Shown: positions 1 through 6,765, counted from the first letter of the stretch. The stretch: DNA of 8,774 bases from DTU036 sp964346475 (GCA_964346475.1 CAYFUM010000043.1:1-8774); one strand, 5' to 3'. Translations and numbers: made by a program. Notes: generated by a model not told the origin, from the letters alone.

Positions 1-40
1 GATCCAGCGTCAGTAACCCAAAGCAAACTACGCGACTCAT
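1..40 (-). CDS. Start of a possible PfkB-family carbohydrate kinase (partial)
   Basis: An ATG at 40-38 opens a frame that runs off the left edge of the window and reads MSRVVCFGLLTLD. This resembles the first beta strand and glycine turn of PfkB/ribokinase-family sugar kinases, which commonly begin with a pattern like VVCxGLxTLD. There is an in-frame stop at 76-74 and no alternative start between it and the ATG, so the start is fixed if the gene is real. I see no good Shine-Dalgarno sequence. Only 13 codons are visible, so the family call rests on a short resemblance and is tentative. If real, it lies 57 nt downstream of the dms operon in the same direction but probably has an unrelated job in sugar metabolism. 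Confidence 0.35.
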   Translation of the reverse strand, partial: MSRVVCFGLLTLD

Positions 41-97
41 TTTTGAATCATCGCATAGGTCGGGAGCGTTCGCTCAGCCGCGAGGCAGACACCCGCG

Positions 98-1000
98 TTA
101 TTTGAGTAGTCTCCGGTGGGCCTCGGCTCGTCTTGTCAGCTCTTCAATATCGACTACAGCGCCGTAGCCTGCTTCCACACGGCTGCGGCATCCGAAACAA
201 TACTCCTCAGCAGTTTCGTGATGGCGGATCCTGCATCTGGCGCAAGTGACAGTGGGAACGGTGGCCACCACCTTGGGTTCTTCCCAAATCAGGTCCTGCC
301 AGGAAAGCACGCCCTTGACGGTTATTGCTTGCTCAGGGCAGAGGTTCACGCAGGCAAGTTCACCCATGCATACAGAGGGGTCATAGATTAGGAGAGATTC
401 GCTTGCCTCATTGGAAAGAGTGAGCGCTCCTTCGGGGCAAGCTTTGGTGCAAACCCCACACGCGACGCACCCGTCAAACTCTAGGTTTAGTGCGTGCCCG
501 GGCACTCGCGCAGTCCCAAGAACCCCGCGATCCCTGAGCATCTTGAACGCTTGGAGTTCGCGCGTACCCTCTTCCTCGGCGACGTCTAGCGCCAACTTCG
601 TGACTGGCGGAAGGCCTAACACCGTGCGCCGCGCCAAAGGAACGGCGAGCAAGTCCACTTCTGTTGGGGAAGAAAACAGGGTCTTCTTCCCCGGCCGGAA
701 AGGTCGCACAGTGAGAAAGACTGACAATAAGTGTGCGGCTGCTCCACCGCTACTTGTTTCCTCACCTGCTTCACTTATCTGGTTGTGCTCCGCAAGTTCT
801 ATCCCCTCCGGGTAAAGCGCCGCCAATTGGGCCAACAACCCGGCGTCGTCATGACTCACGCAGCGCGGCAATCGAACTACCAGATCGCCGCGTCTCAATC
901 CGACAAGATTTGCGTCGGCGCATGCTACAACCACTCGTCTATAGGACTCGTTGGCGGACAGCCACTTCAGCAGTGGCCTGGTGTGGTCTGCGCCAACCAT
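98..1000 (-). CDS. Ferredoxin-like 4Fe-4S protein of the dms operon, with C-terminal zinc-ribbon-like motif
   Basis: A 300-residue protein with no signal peptide or membrane segment, so cytoplasmic. Residues about 20-75 look like a small alpha/beta domain (RRVVVACADANLVGL...LVVRLPRC) that distantly recalls redox domains with conserved thiols; here only C27 and C47 are present. Residues 178-188 form a canonical ferredoxin motif (C178, C181, C184, C188-P). The second motif, 211-221, has C211, C217 and C221-P, but its second ligand position is E214. Residues 253-271 hold two CxxC pairs (C253/C256 and C268/C271), as in zinc ribbons or rubredoxin-like knuckles. It is the last gene of the dmsABC operon, 6 nt after dmsC, with an AGGA at 1016-1013, 12 nt from the ATG. 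A role in electron supply or assembly of the Fe-S/Mo enzyme is inferred from position. The domain architecture is clear; the function is not known to me. Confidence 0.85.
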   Translation of the reverse strand: MVGADHTRPLLKWLSANESYRRVVVACADANLVGLRRGDLVVRLPRCVSHDDAGLLAQLAALYPEGIELAEHNQISEAGEETSSGGAAAHLLSVFLTVRPFRPGKKTLFSSPTEVDLLAVPLARRTVLGLPPVTKLALDVAEEEGTRELQAFKMLRDRGVLGTARVPGHALNLEFDGCVACGVCTKACPEGALTLSNEASESLLIYDPSVCMGELACVNLCPEQAITVKGVLSWQDLIWEEPKVVATVPTVTCARCRIRHHETAEEYCFGCRSRVEAGYGAVVDIEELTRRAEAHRRLLK

Positions 1001-1006
1001 CGCCCG

Positions 1007-2032
1007 TTAGATTCCTACCCTCAACATCGCCTCGTAGTGGAACATCCTTGAGATAAATGAAGCCACCAACGCTGTCACAAATGCGATGCTAACAACCCAG
1101 GCGAGCAAGTTGCGGGCACCCAAGGATTTCTTGCGTGCCAACCAGAAGCTCACAAACGACAACATGATGCCGGCCACCGCGAACAGAATTAGGCAAGCAA
1201 GGAAGAGTCCCCCGGAGAACACTTGCGCAGACGCCTGCGCCGTTTGGTCACCCCCCGCCAATTGTGCAATGTACAACGGGTAGGACACCAACATCGCGGC
1301 TGATGCAAGAGAAGCAGCAAAGGTGAGCCCTTGGATGGAGGTCGATGTCAGCTTCCACTCATCGCCACTGCACGGAGCATGAATGAGGCCTACACGCTTC
1401 TTCACCAGAGTCACCACGCCACCGGACCCCTGCCCGGCTTCCTCAGCTGCCTCGACTTTTGTTGCCACACCTTCCAACGCGTCTTGTCGGTGTTTGCGCA
1501 CTACGTTCACAATGACCAGCGCGACACAGACCAGCAGGCAACCAAGGAGGATTGCGACCATCGTGAACTGGAACGGCACTGCCCACGAATGCCAGGCCGG
1601 AACAGCTCGAAGTGACGCGTAGATCGCAGACATCGACCAGAGCAAGCCGACACCTGACAAGGCCGCCAAAGACGCAACGACTTGTCGGAGAACACCGCTG
1701 CCCCATCGCATCCATTGCATAAGCGCGAACACAAAACCAAAACCAGCAAAAAGGATGCCGAAAATAATCTCGCGTGTCAGCCAAGAGGATTGCCAGTGCC
1801 GAAACACGTTGAACACATGAAACACGTCGTGCATGTGGAACATTGACGCAATCAGGCCTATGACCATCGCCGGACCAATGGCGTACACCGCAGGATCAGT
1901 AACCCTGTCGATCGTTCGTTGGCTGTACTTGGTCCGCCCGAAAATTTGGATGATGCCCAGTGCCACAAACGCGCCTATGCACATCTGAGCCACGACCGTG
2001 AAGAAGATCATGGGCGCTTCAGAAAGATTCAT
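1007..2032 (-). CDS. dmsC: DmsC-family membrane anchor of DMSO reductase
   Basis: A 341-residue integral membrane protein that anchors the DmsAB dimer and oxidises quinol (menaquinol in this kind of organism), passing electrons to DmsB. It begins MNLSEAPMIFFTVVAQ, the usual DmsC opening (NLSE-P-FFT). Eight hydrophobic segments are visible at about residues 8-30, 48-66, 86-106, 115-135, 152-176, 234-256, 268-295 and 305-328. A charged cytoplasmic-type loop of about 55 residues (177-232) separates helices 5 and 6. It is somewhat longer than E. coli DmsC (287), mostly because of this loop. I chose the ATG at 2032 rather than an upstream in-frame start at 2077. The ATG has AGGAG at 2042-2038 five nt before it, it starts at the family's normal N-terminus, and the stop and start overlap as TAATG with dmsB, which indicates translational coupling. 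Confidence 0.93.
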   Translation of the reverse strand: MNLSEAPMIFFTVVAQMCIGAFVALGIIQIFGRTKYSQRTIDRVTDPAVYAIGPAMVIGLIASMFHMHDVFHVFNVFRHWQSSWLTREIIFGILFAGFGFVFALMQWMRWGSGVLRQVVASLAALSGVGLLWSMSAIYASLRAVPAWHSWAVPFQFTMVAILLGCLLVCVALVIVNVVRKHRQDALEGVATKVEAAEEAGQGSGGVVTLVKKRVGLIHAPCSGDEWKLTSTSIQGLTFAASLASAAMLVSYPLYIAQLAGGDQTAQASAQVFSGGLFLACLILFAVAGIMLSFVSFWLARKKSLGARNLLAWVVSIAFVTALVASFISRMFHYEAMLRVGI

Positions 2033-2676
2033 TACATCTCCTGTGGATCGGAAATCGAGCCGGTGCCCTGATTCCAAGGTTGAGCATTCTTGTGAGGTGT
2101 AATCACCAGGTGTGGGTGCGTAATGTCCGGATTTGGCAACGGAGCAACCGCGTCCGTGTCCCCGTACTTCTTGCGAAGTTCCTCAATGGGGCCCCAATCG
2201 AGCGCGCGTGAAGGACAGGCCGAAACACAGGCAGGGTTTAGCCCCTCTTCGCGGTAGTCGTAGCAGAGGTCGCACTTTTGCATGTGGCCCGTGTCCACAT
2301 TGAACTGAGGCGCCGAATAGGGGCAAGCCCATTCGCAGTAGCGACAGCCAACGCACTTAGTTTCGTCCACGTACACCGTGCCATCGTCACGTCGTGTCAT
2401 TGCGGTGGTCGGACAGACTTGCACGCACACTGGGTCCTCACAGTGGTTGCAAGCAATCGATGTGTAGTAGGCGAACACCTGCGGGTTCACCGTCTCCGCC
2501 TCTTCGTTGAACTGCCACGAGCCGCCAAAGTATTCCACGACGCGCCGGTACGCAACTGAAACGGGGCTGTCGTGCTTGTCCTGGCAGGAAATCTGGCAGG
2601 CTTTGCACCCCGTGCACAAGCTCTGATTGAAATAGAAACCGTAGTTGGCTCCCGGTTCGATAAATGAATCAGCCAT
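2032..2676 (-). CDS. dmsB: DmsB-family iron-sulfur subunit of DMSO reductase
   Basis: A 214-residue electron-transfer subunit carrying electrons from DmsC to the molybdenum subunit DmsA. Four cysteine motifs with all 16 ligands are present: C21/C24/C27/C31; C76/C79/C84/C88-P; C108/C111/C114/C118-P; and C135/C138/C150/C154-P. This is the four-[4Fe-4S] arrangement and spacing of the DmsB/NrfC/PhsB-type family, and the length is close to E. coli DmsB (205). It has no signal peptide of its own, so it is expected to be carried across the membrane with DmsA by the Tat system. The gene starts 12 nt after the dmsA stop. Its AGGAGG (2689-2684) begins on the last base of the dmsA TGA and lies 7 nt before the ATG, so coupled translation with dmsA is likely. 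Confidence 0.96.
   Translation of the reverse strand: MADSFIEPGANYGFYFNQSLCTGCKACQISCQDKHDSPVSVAYRRVVEYFGGSWQFNEEAETVNPQVFAYYTSIACNHCEDPVCVQVCPTTAMTRRDDGTVYVDETKCVGCRYCEWACPYSAPQFNVDTGHMQKCDLCYDYREEGLNPACVSACPSRALDWGPIEELRKKYGDTDAVAPLPNPDITHPHLVITPHKNAQPWNQGTGSISDPQEM
2038..2042 (-). promoter_or_regulatory. Ribosome binding site of dmsC (fixes the start)
   Basis: AGGAG on the minus strand, 5 nt before the ATG at 2032. It lies inside the last codons of dmsB and supports the TAATG-coupled start over the in-frame start at 2077. Confidence 0.75.
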
Positions 2677-2688
2677 TATTCAGCCTCC

Positions 2689-5259
2689 TCAAGCTTTCTT
2701 GACTTGGGCAAGCGTCGTGTGAACCGCGTTGCCTTTTGCTAGAGGTGACGGATGCAATGACGTCACCGAGTTAACGGAACCTGCAATGTCTACTGGTTTG
2801 TCTGGATTCGCGTCGGTGGGTGGTTTGACCTCTGAGGTCGTTTTCGGTGTGAACCAGGCGCCCTGCGGAACGGAAATTGTTCCCGGAATGGTTCTTTCAG
2901 TGACCTTTGCGGGAAGTCGTAACGTGCCACGTTCGTTGTAAACGAAGACTTGATCACCGTTCTTGATTCCGCGTTCATCGGCATCCACGGTGTTGATCCA
3001 AACGGTTTGAGGCAGTGCGCCCTGTAACCAGTCAACGTTCCCGTACGTCGAGTGTGTGCGCCCCTTAAAGTGGTGCCCGATCACTTGCAACGGGTATTCC
3101 TCGTTCTCCTTCGCCGCTTCAGCACCCTCCCAAGTCCGGGTGTATTCGGGAAGGGCTGTGAGTACGTCGCCTTCCCTTTCGGGGAAGAACACGCCGAACT
3201 GCCACTTTTCGCTCATCTTCTGCAAGCGGTGGGAGTAGACCTCAATCTTCCCCGACGGCGTGTCCAAGGGATTTCCTTCCGGATCTTCACGGAAATCCTT
3301 CAACGCGATTTCAGAACCGTAGTTGGTGCGGTAAATGCCCATCTCTTTCCACTCGTCATACGTGGGGAGATCCGGATCATTCTCGCGAGAAGCGTCGATG
3401 GAAGCGCGTAGCCACTCTTCGCGCGTCTTGCCTCCGCTGTACTCCTGCTCCGTGCCGAGCAGCTTTGCCATATCCAGGCAGATGTCATAGATCGGACGCG
3501 CCTCAGCCAGGGGTTCGATCGCCTGACTGGACACAATGCCGTAAGCCATGGGCGTCGCGTTCTCACCGGGGTGGATGTCGTCTTCCTCCGCGGCGGAAGT
3601 TCCCGGCAATATGTAATCGGAGTACCGGGCAGAGACCGTGTATTGGATGTCGCAAGTGACGATCAGTTCTGCAAGGCTGTCATCTTGGAGGATCTCCACC
3701 GAGCGGTTGTTGTCACCTGTCTGGTTCACAATCGAGTTGCCTGCGTACTGCCAGATCATCTTCAGTGGTACGCCCAATTTGGTGTTGGTTGGCTCCCCGT
3801 CCTCCCCAATCGGAACCTTCATAGCCCGCACGCCAGGGGCTGGCTTCACGCCGACGCCGCCGTTGAACGTGTCCATTTCCTCGCCGTGCTCCACAGCGGT
3901 GAGCCACGAGAAAACAGAAATGATCTTCTCCCGAGGGTTCACGGTTCCGACGTTGAACGGCGAGGTCAGCGGCAGTGCGACCCCACCCTCACGTCCACCA
4001 GTTCCCCCACCTGACAAGCCAATATTGCCTGTCACGCACGCCAGGAGGAAAATGGCCCGAGCCTCATTCTCACCGTTCGCGTGCCGTTGGGGTCCCCATC
4101 CCTGGGTGATCGCGCAAGGTTTGGCCGCAGCGATTTCCCGTGCCAATCGAATGATTTTCGGGGCAGGGATTCCGGTAATGGCCGCAGCCCAGTCGGGAGT
4201 TTTCTCCGTCCCGTCCGGCCCCTTCCCCTCTATGTACGCGCGGTAAGAAGAATTGGCTTTCGCCCCTTCCGGCAGCGTTGCCTCGTCGAACCCAACCGTA
4301 TATTTGTCCAAGAATTCCTGGTCGTGAAGGTCTTCCTTGAGCATCACGTGAATCATGCCCGCAATGAGCGCTGCGTCGGTTCCAGGACGGATAGGGATCC
4401 AGTCATCACCGATCAGCGCAGCGGTGTCTGAGTAGCGAGGATCAATGACTATCGTCCGGACGTTCGACTCTCTTTTCACGGTTTGGGTGATAAACGTCTG
4501 TCCACCACCCGACATTCGGGTCTCTAGCGGGTTATTCCCGAACATGACCTGCAACTGGGAATTAACTGCATCGTCGAAAGAGTTGGAGTTGACCCAGCCT
4601 CCGTAGAAATACGGGTAGATCGCGGTGATTTCAGTGGTCGAGTAATCCGAGTAATGGTCCAGGTAGCCACCCCACGTGTTCATCAAACGTGCAAACGGAG
4701 TCTGATCTGGCGGCCAGGACCGAGCCATCGTTGCACCCAACGTGCCCGTTCCGTAGTTGATGTAGAACGCGTCGTTACCGTACCGGTCCTTGATGTCCTT
4801 CATCTTGTCGGTTATTTCTTGAAGTGCCTGGTCCCAGGAAATCTGTTCCCACTGCTCTTCCCCGCGTTTAGTTCCTTCTTTGCGCTTTAGCGGAGTCTTC
4901 AGACGGTCAGGGTTGTAAATGCGGTGGCGGATGGAACGGCCACGGACGCATGCCCTCACCTGTTGGCTTCCAAGTTCGTTGGTCCCGGTGTTGTCAGGCA
5001 GAACGCGAGTGATCACCCCATCTTCCACCGTGAGTCGCAAAGGACAACGCGACCCACAGTTCACCGTGCACGCGGACCACACGGTTTCCGGGGTTGAGGC
5101 CTCTTTCTTCGCATCATCCGCAGAGGCGGACGGCATGCCCAAATAGGTCCCAGCAGATACGAACGCGGCTGCGCCGCCGACGGCCCCCGACCACTTCAGG
5201 AACGTGCGCCGACTCGGTCCGGCCGGGGCGGGGGTTTTCATTGCCTCCGTAGTGGACAT
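2689..5259 (-). CDS. dmsA: DMSO reductase molybdopterin subunit, DmsA/YnfE family, Tat-exported
   Basis: An 856-residue catalytic subunit that reduces DMSO or related sulfoxides and N-oxides using a bis-MGD molybdenum cofactor. A twin-arginine signal SRRTFLK lies at residues 16-22, followed by a hydrophobic stretch to about 41 and a likely cleavage site after ASA (47). An N-terminal [4Fe-4S] motif has C64, C68, C72 and C104, the last in ACVRGRS as in E. coli DmsA. The block INYGTGTLG (167-175) and the DYS motif with S207, the expected Mo-ligating serine, follow. Further DmsA-like blocks are FGNNPLETRMSGGG, IPIRPGTDAAL, QGWGPQRHANGE and, near the C-terminus, HSTYGNVD in the molydopterin-binding domain. 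From memory, similarity to E. coli DmsA is continuous along its length. The ATG at 5259 is preferred over the longer frame to 5334 because AGGAGGG (5273-5267) precedes it and the Tat signal then has a normal short n-region. Physiological substrate is not determinable: DMSO, TMAO or another S/N-oxide is possible. Confidence 0.96.
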   Translation of the reverse strand: MSTTEAMKTPAPAGPSRRTFLKWSGAVGGAAAFVSAGTYLGMPSASADDAKKEASTPETVWSACTVNCGSRCPLRLTVEDGVITRVLPDNTGTNELGSQQVRACVRGRSIRHRIYNPDRLKTPLKRKEGTKRGEEQWEQISWDQALQEITDKMKDIKDRYGNDAFYINYGTGTLGATMARSWPPDQTPFARLMNTWGGYLDHYSDYSTTEITAIYPYFYGGWVNSNSFDDAVNSQLQVMFGNNPLETRMSGGGQTFITQTVKRESNVRTIVIDPRYSDTAALIGDDWIPIRPGTDAALIAGMIHVMLKEDLHDQEFLDKYTVGFDEATLPEGAKANSSYRAYIEGKGPDGTEKTPDWAAAITGIPAPKIIRLAREIAAAKPCAITQGWGPQRHANGENEARAIFLLACVTGNIGLSGGGTGGREGGVALPLTSPFNVGTVNPREKIISVFSWLTAVEHGEEMDTFNGGVGVKPAPGVRAMKVPIGEDGEPTNTKLGVPLKMIWQYAGNSIVNQTGDNNRSVEILQDDSLAELIVTCDIQYTVSARYSDYILPGTSAAEEDDIHPGENATPMAYGIVSSQAIEPLAEARPIYDICLDMAKLLGTEQEYSGGKTREEWLRASIDASRENDPDLPTYDEWKEMGIYRTNYGSEIALKDFREDPEGNPLDTPSGKIEVYSHRLQKMSEKWQFGVFFPEREGDVLTALPEYTRTWEGAEAAKENEEYPLQVIGHHFKGRTHSTYGNVDWLQGALPQTVWINTVDADERGIKNGDQVFVYNERGTLRLPAKVTERTIPGTISVPQGAWFTPKTTSEVKPPTDANPDKPVDIAGSVNSVTSLHPSPLAKGNAVHTTLAQVKKA

Positions 5260-5266
5260 GTGCTGG

Positions 5267-5273
5267 CCCTCCT
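5267..5273 (-). promoter_or_regulatory. Ribosome binding site of dmsA (fixes the start)
   Basis: On the minus strand this reads AGGAGGG, 7 nt before the ATG at 5259. It selects that ATG over an upstream in-frame start at 5334, whose N-terminal extension would contain the whole leader hairpin region. Confidence 0.8.
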
Positions 5274-5301
5274 TGTTAGAGCTACAGGTTTGACTCTTGA
5301 T

Positions 5302-5334
5302 GGAGCCCCGGAGGTTGCGGGGGCCTCCCCGCAA
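5302..5334 (-). promoter_or_regulatory. GC-rich leader hairpins upstream of dmsA
   Basis: Bases 5315-5334 form a perfect 8-bp inverted repeat, TTGCGGGG / CCCCGCAA, with a 4-nt loop, 55 nt upstream of the dmsA start. A mutually exclusive alternative pairs 5302-5309 (GGAGCCCC on plus) with 5320-5328 (GGGGCCTCC, one bulged C). The loop of this alternative displays, on the minus-strand RNA, CCTCC (5314-5310), complementary to the GGAGG of the dmsA ribosome binding site at 5272-5268. No T-run follows in either direction, so it is not a simple intrinsic terminator. It could be an operator, an RNA-stability element or a translational switch. The inverted repeat is directly visible; the function is inferred. 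Confidence 0.45.
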
Positions 5335-5358
5335 ATCCTGACGCCATAGTCAAGTCGC

Positions 5359-5395
5359 TAAGTTAGACACTATCCGACGTCTGTCGAATAACTTA
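5359..5395. promoter_or_regulatory. Candidate operator palindrome in the dmsA-tetR divergent region
   Basis: Two nested inverted repeats overlap here. Outer arms TAAGTTA (5359-5365) and TAACTTA (5389-5395) are exact reverse complements. Inside, 5371-5390 reads TATcCGAC-GTCT-GTCGaATA, a 20-bp dyad with 7 of 8 arm positions matching. TetR-family regulators commonly bind imperfect dyads of about this size near their own divergent promoter. It lies 99-136 nt upstream of dmsA and 115-152 nt upstream of tetR, where a divergent promoter would be. Binding by the adjacent TetR protein is inference. Confidence 0.4.
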
Positions 5396-5460
5396 AGCAC
5401 GCCGCGCATAAGAACCTTTCCCCAGTATCATGCGGATTACGCCTTAGGCCATTCGTCCCG

Positions 5461-5481
5461 CGCCCTGGTGCTGGGCGTTTT
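5461..5481 (+). terminator. Terminator-like hairpin before tetR
   Basis: CGCCC (5461-5465) and GGGCG (5473-5477) form a 5-bp GC stem with a 7-nt loop, followed directly by TTTT (5478-5481). It sits 30 nt before the tetR start and faces tetR. It could block antisense or read-through transcription, act as an attenuator of tetR, or simply be an operator dyad. TTTAAT at 5479-5484 is also a fair -10 candidate for tetR, in which case the dyad would sit between -10 and -35 and suit a repressor site. Short stem and short T-run keep confidence low. Confidence 0.3.
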
Positions 5482-5510
5482 AATTCGCTACAAACCGCTA
5501 AGGTAAATAC

Positions 5511-6137
5511 GTGAATAAGCCGCCCGGCGAAAGAGCAGAGGACCCACGCTTCCAGCGGGTTTGCGCCGCACTTCGGTCCGCAGTCCTGGAGCTGAGTTCA
5601 ACGGACCCAGTCGAAAGTATCAGCGTGGCAAGGGTCAGCGAAGTCGCGGGGGTTCACAGAACCAGCTTCTACTCTCATGCATCCTCGCCAGTAGAGCTGC
5701 TGGTGACCGCGCTCGCCAGCGAATTTGAGCCTGTTTTCGATGCCCTATTGGCAGAGGATTTGGAACCCGCCGTCTTTTGGACCAGCTTCTATCGGGTCGC
5801 ACTTCAAGAGGTGAAGAGCCGCAAGCAGATCTGGATAGTGGCCGTTCGGAGTGGCTCTGCCATGCTCGGCGGGATGCAACGAGTCTTTAAAGAAGCCGCA
5901 GCCGAGGCGTTCCCCCACGTTATGGGTGATTGGCGAGCAGAGGACACAGGTCTCTGGTTGGAGGTGGCGCTCCAGCAGACCTCGTCGAACCTCATGGCGC
6001 TGATCACCGCCTGGAGTCTTGAAGGGCTTAAGACCCCCGTCGAGGATCTGGTGGGTCAATACAGAACCCTGGCTCCCCCATGGCAGCTGGCGCACAGGGA
6101 CGAGGACGGGAGAATCACGATGGCTCGTCGTAAATGA
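5511..6137 (+). CDS. TetR/AcrR-family transcriptional regulator
   Basis: A 208-residue protein with an N-terminal TetR-type DNA-binding domain. The helix-turn-helix runs at about residues 37-64 (SVARVSEVAGVHRTSFYSH, then SSPVELL), matching the family pattern of a helix, AGVxxxTFYxHF and a following helix. The C-terminal part (70-195) is helical and unlike any ligand-specific subfamily I recognise. It contains several tryptophans (W109, W127, W151, W161 approximately) that could line a ligand pocket. The start is GTG at 5511 with AAGG (5500-5503) 7 nt upstream. It is transcribed divergently from dmsABC across a region rich in inverted repeats, the classic setting for a regulator of the neighbouring operon and of itself. 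Its last 23 bases overlap the end of the convergent chaperone gene. Whether it represses or activates, and its ligand, cannot be told. Confidence 0.9.
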   Translation: MNKPPGERAEDPRFQRVCAALRSAVLELSSTDPVESISVARVSEVAGVHRTSFYSHASSPVELLVTALASEFEPVFDALLAEDLEPAVFWTSFYRVALQEVKSRKQIWIVAVRSGSAMLGGMQRVFKEAAAEAFPHVMGDWRAEDTGLWLEVALQQTSSNLMALITAWSLEGLKTPVEDLVGQYRTLAPPWQLAHRDEDGRITMARRK

Positions 6138-6765
6138 GGTCCGCGGTGGCTTCCGTGTAGCTGCGGAGCACACCAATGGAGGCCAGGGCCAGTCCTTGCA
6201 TAAACGCGGTGTCGGCTTTCTGGCTCGCCTTTTGCAACATTTCTGGCGCCCACTGGTTGACGTGCTCATCAAGGAACCTTCGGCTCAACTCCAAGTACGC
6301 GCGTGCAGCAGCCAGGTCCTGCACATCTAGTGCATCAAGCGCTTTAAGGCAACATTGCGCCAAAAAGTCCATCTCTACACCGACGTGATCATCCGGTTCG
6401 CGGTTAAGGTTCGGCACCTGCAAACCTAGCTGTCTGTAAACCCCTCGGACCGCCATGGTCTGTTCATCGAACAGGAGGCCGTCCTTGTCACGGTGCACTG
6501 ATTCGAAAGGGGGCACCTTCGCCGTCGCGCTGACGCCGTACAACCAGTTGTGGTCAGAGTCGATCGCGTGTGAAGACTCTCCAACTTCGCTGGACTGGTG
6601 GAATAGCCGCAGTCCCTCCCGGGTGTCTGTGTTCACTGGAAGTGGCCAGTCCTCAACCAGCTCCGCAAAAGCGCTCAGGGTCTGAGTGTCCGGCGGCTCA
6701 CGATGGAAACGCCCCAAGGTGAATAGCACTGCGGCATAGGCATCAAGTTCAGAAGGGGTCAGCAT
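6115..6765 (-). CDS. TorD/DmsD-family molybdoenzyme chaperone
   Basis: A 216-residue, largely helical cytoplasmic chaperone. The family binds the Tat signal peptide of a molybdoenzyme, here presumably DmsA, holds back export until the cofactor is inserted, and helps that insertion. The family signature is visible as PPFESVHRDKDGLLFDEQT (about residues 85-103), matching PYESVY-D-G-L-T, and EPDDHVGVEMDFL (about 123-135), matching E-P-DHI-E-FL. The D-H pair is the conserved core motif. Length is normal (about 200). The start is uncertain: ATG at 6765 is chosen, but a TTG two codons upstream (6771) is in frame, and neither has a clear Shine-Dalgarno sequence. The gene lies on the same strand as dmsABC but is separated from it by the oppositely oriented tetR, so it is probably transcribed from its own promoter. 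Confidence 0.9.
   Translation of the reverse strand: MLTPSELDAYAAVLFTLGRFHREPPDTQTLSAFAELVEDWPLPVNTDTREGLRLFHQSSEVGESSHAIDSDHNWLYGVSATAKVPPFESVHRDKDGLLFDEQTMAVRGVYRQLGLQVPNLNREPDDHVGVEMDFLAQCCLKALDALDVQDLAAARAYLELSRRFLDEHVNQWAPEMLQKASQKADTAFMQGLALASIGVLRSYTEATADLIYDEPS

Larger units (their letters stand above)
5356..5502. repeat. Direct repeat CGCTAAG, one copy near each divergent gene
   Basis: CGCTAAG occurs at 5356-5362 and again at 5496-5502, and the flanks extend the match to 12 of 16 bases (5355-5370 compared with 5495-5510). The second copy overlaps the AAGG that serves as the tetR ribosome binding site. A related CTTAG on the opposite orientation lies at 5443-5447 within GCCTTAGGC. 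These may be binding half-sites, though chance recurrence of short words in 250 bp is possible. Confidence 0.3.

Noticed and set aside
64..90. GAGCG/CGCTC dyad after the dms operon as a terminator
   Set aside because: Stem of only 4-5 bp with a tiny loop and no T-run in either direction.
411..1056. Plus-strand frames across the ferredoxin-like gene
   Set aside because: The opposite strand encodes clear cysteine motifs and forms an operon with dmsC. The plus-strand products are low-complexity and unlike known proteins.
3571..4246. Open frames on the plus strand inside dmsA (147 and 202 codons)
   Set aside because: They are antisense to a continuous, well-conserved DmsA sequence, have no recognisable domains and are typical GC-rich shadow frames.
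5260..5334. Extended N-terminus for DmsA starting at 5334
   Set aside because: The strong ribosome binding site at 5273-5267 and normal Tat signal position favour 5259. The extension would be translated leader hairpin.
5339..5352. TGAC-N6-GTCA as an FNR/CRP-type site for dmsA
   Set aside because: It does not match TTGAT-N4-ATCAA or TGTGA-N6-TCACA, and 4-bp dyads are expected by chance.
5745..6272. 175-codon minus-strand frame spanning the tetR 3' part and the chaperone end
   Set aside because: It overlaps two confidently identified genes in other frames and shows no domain.
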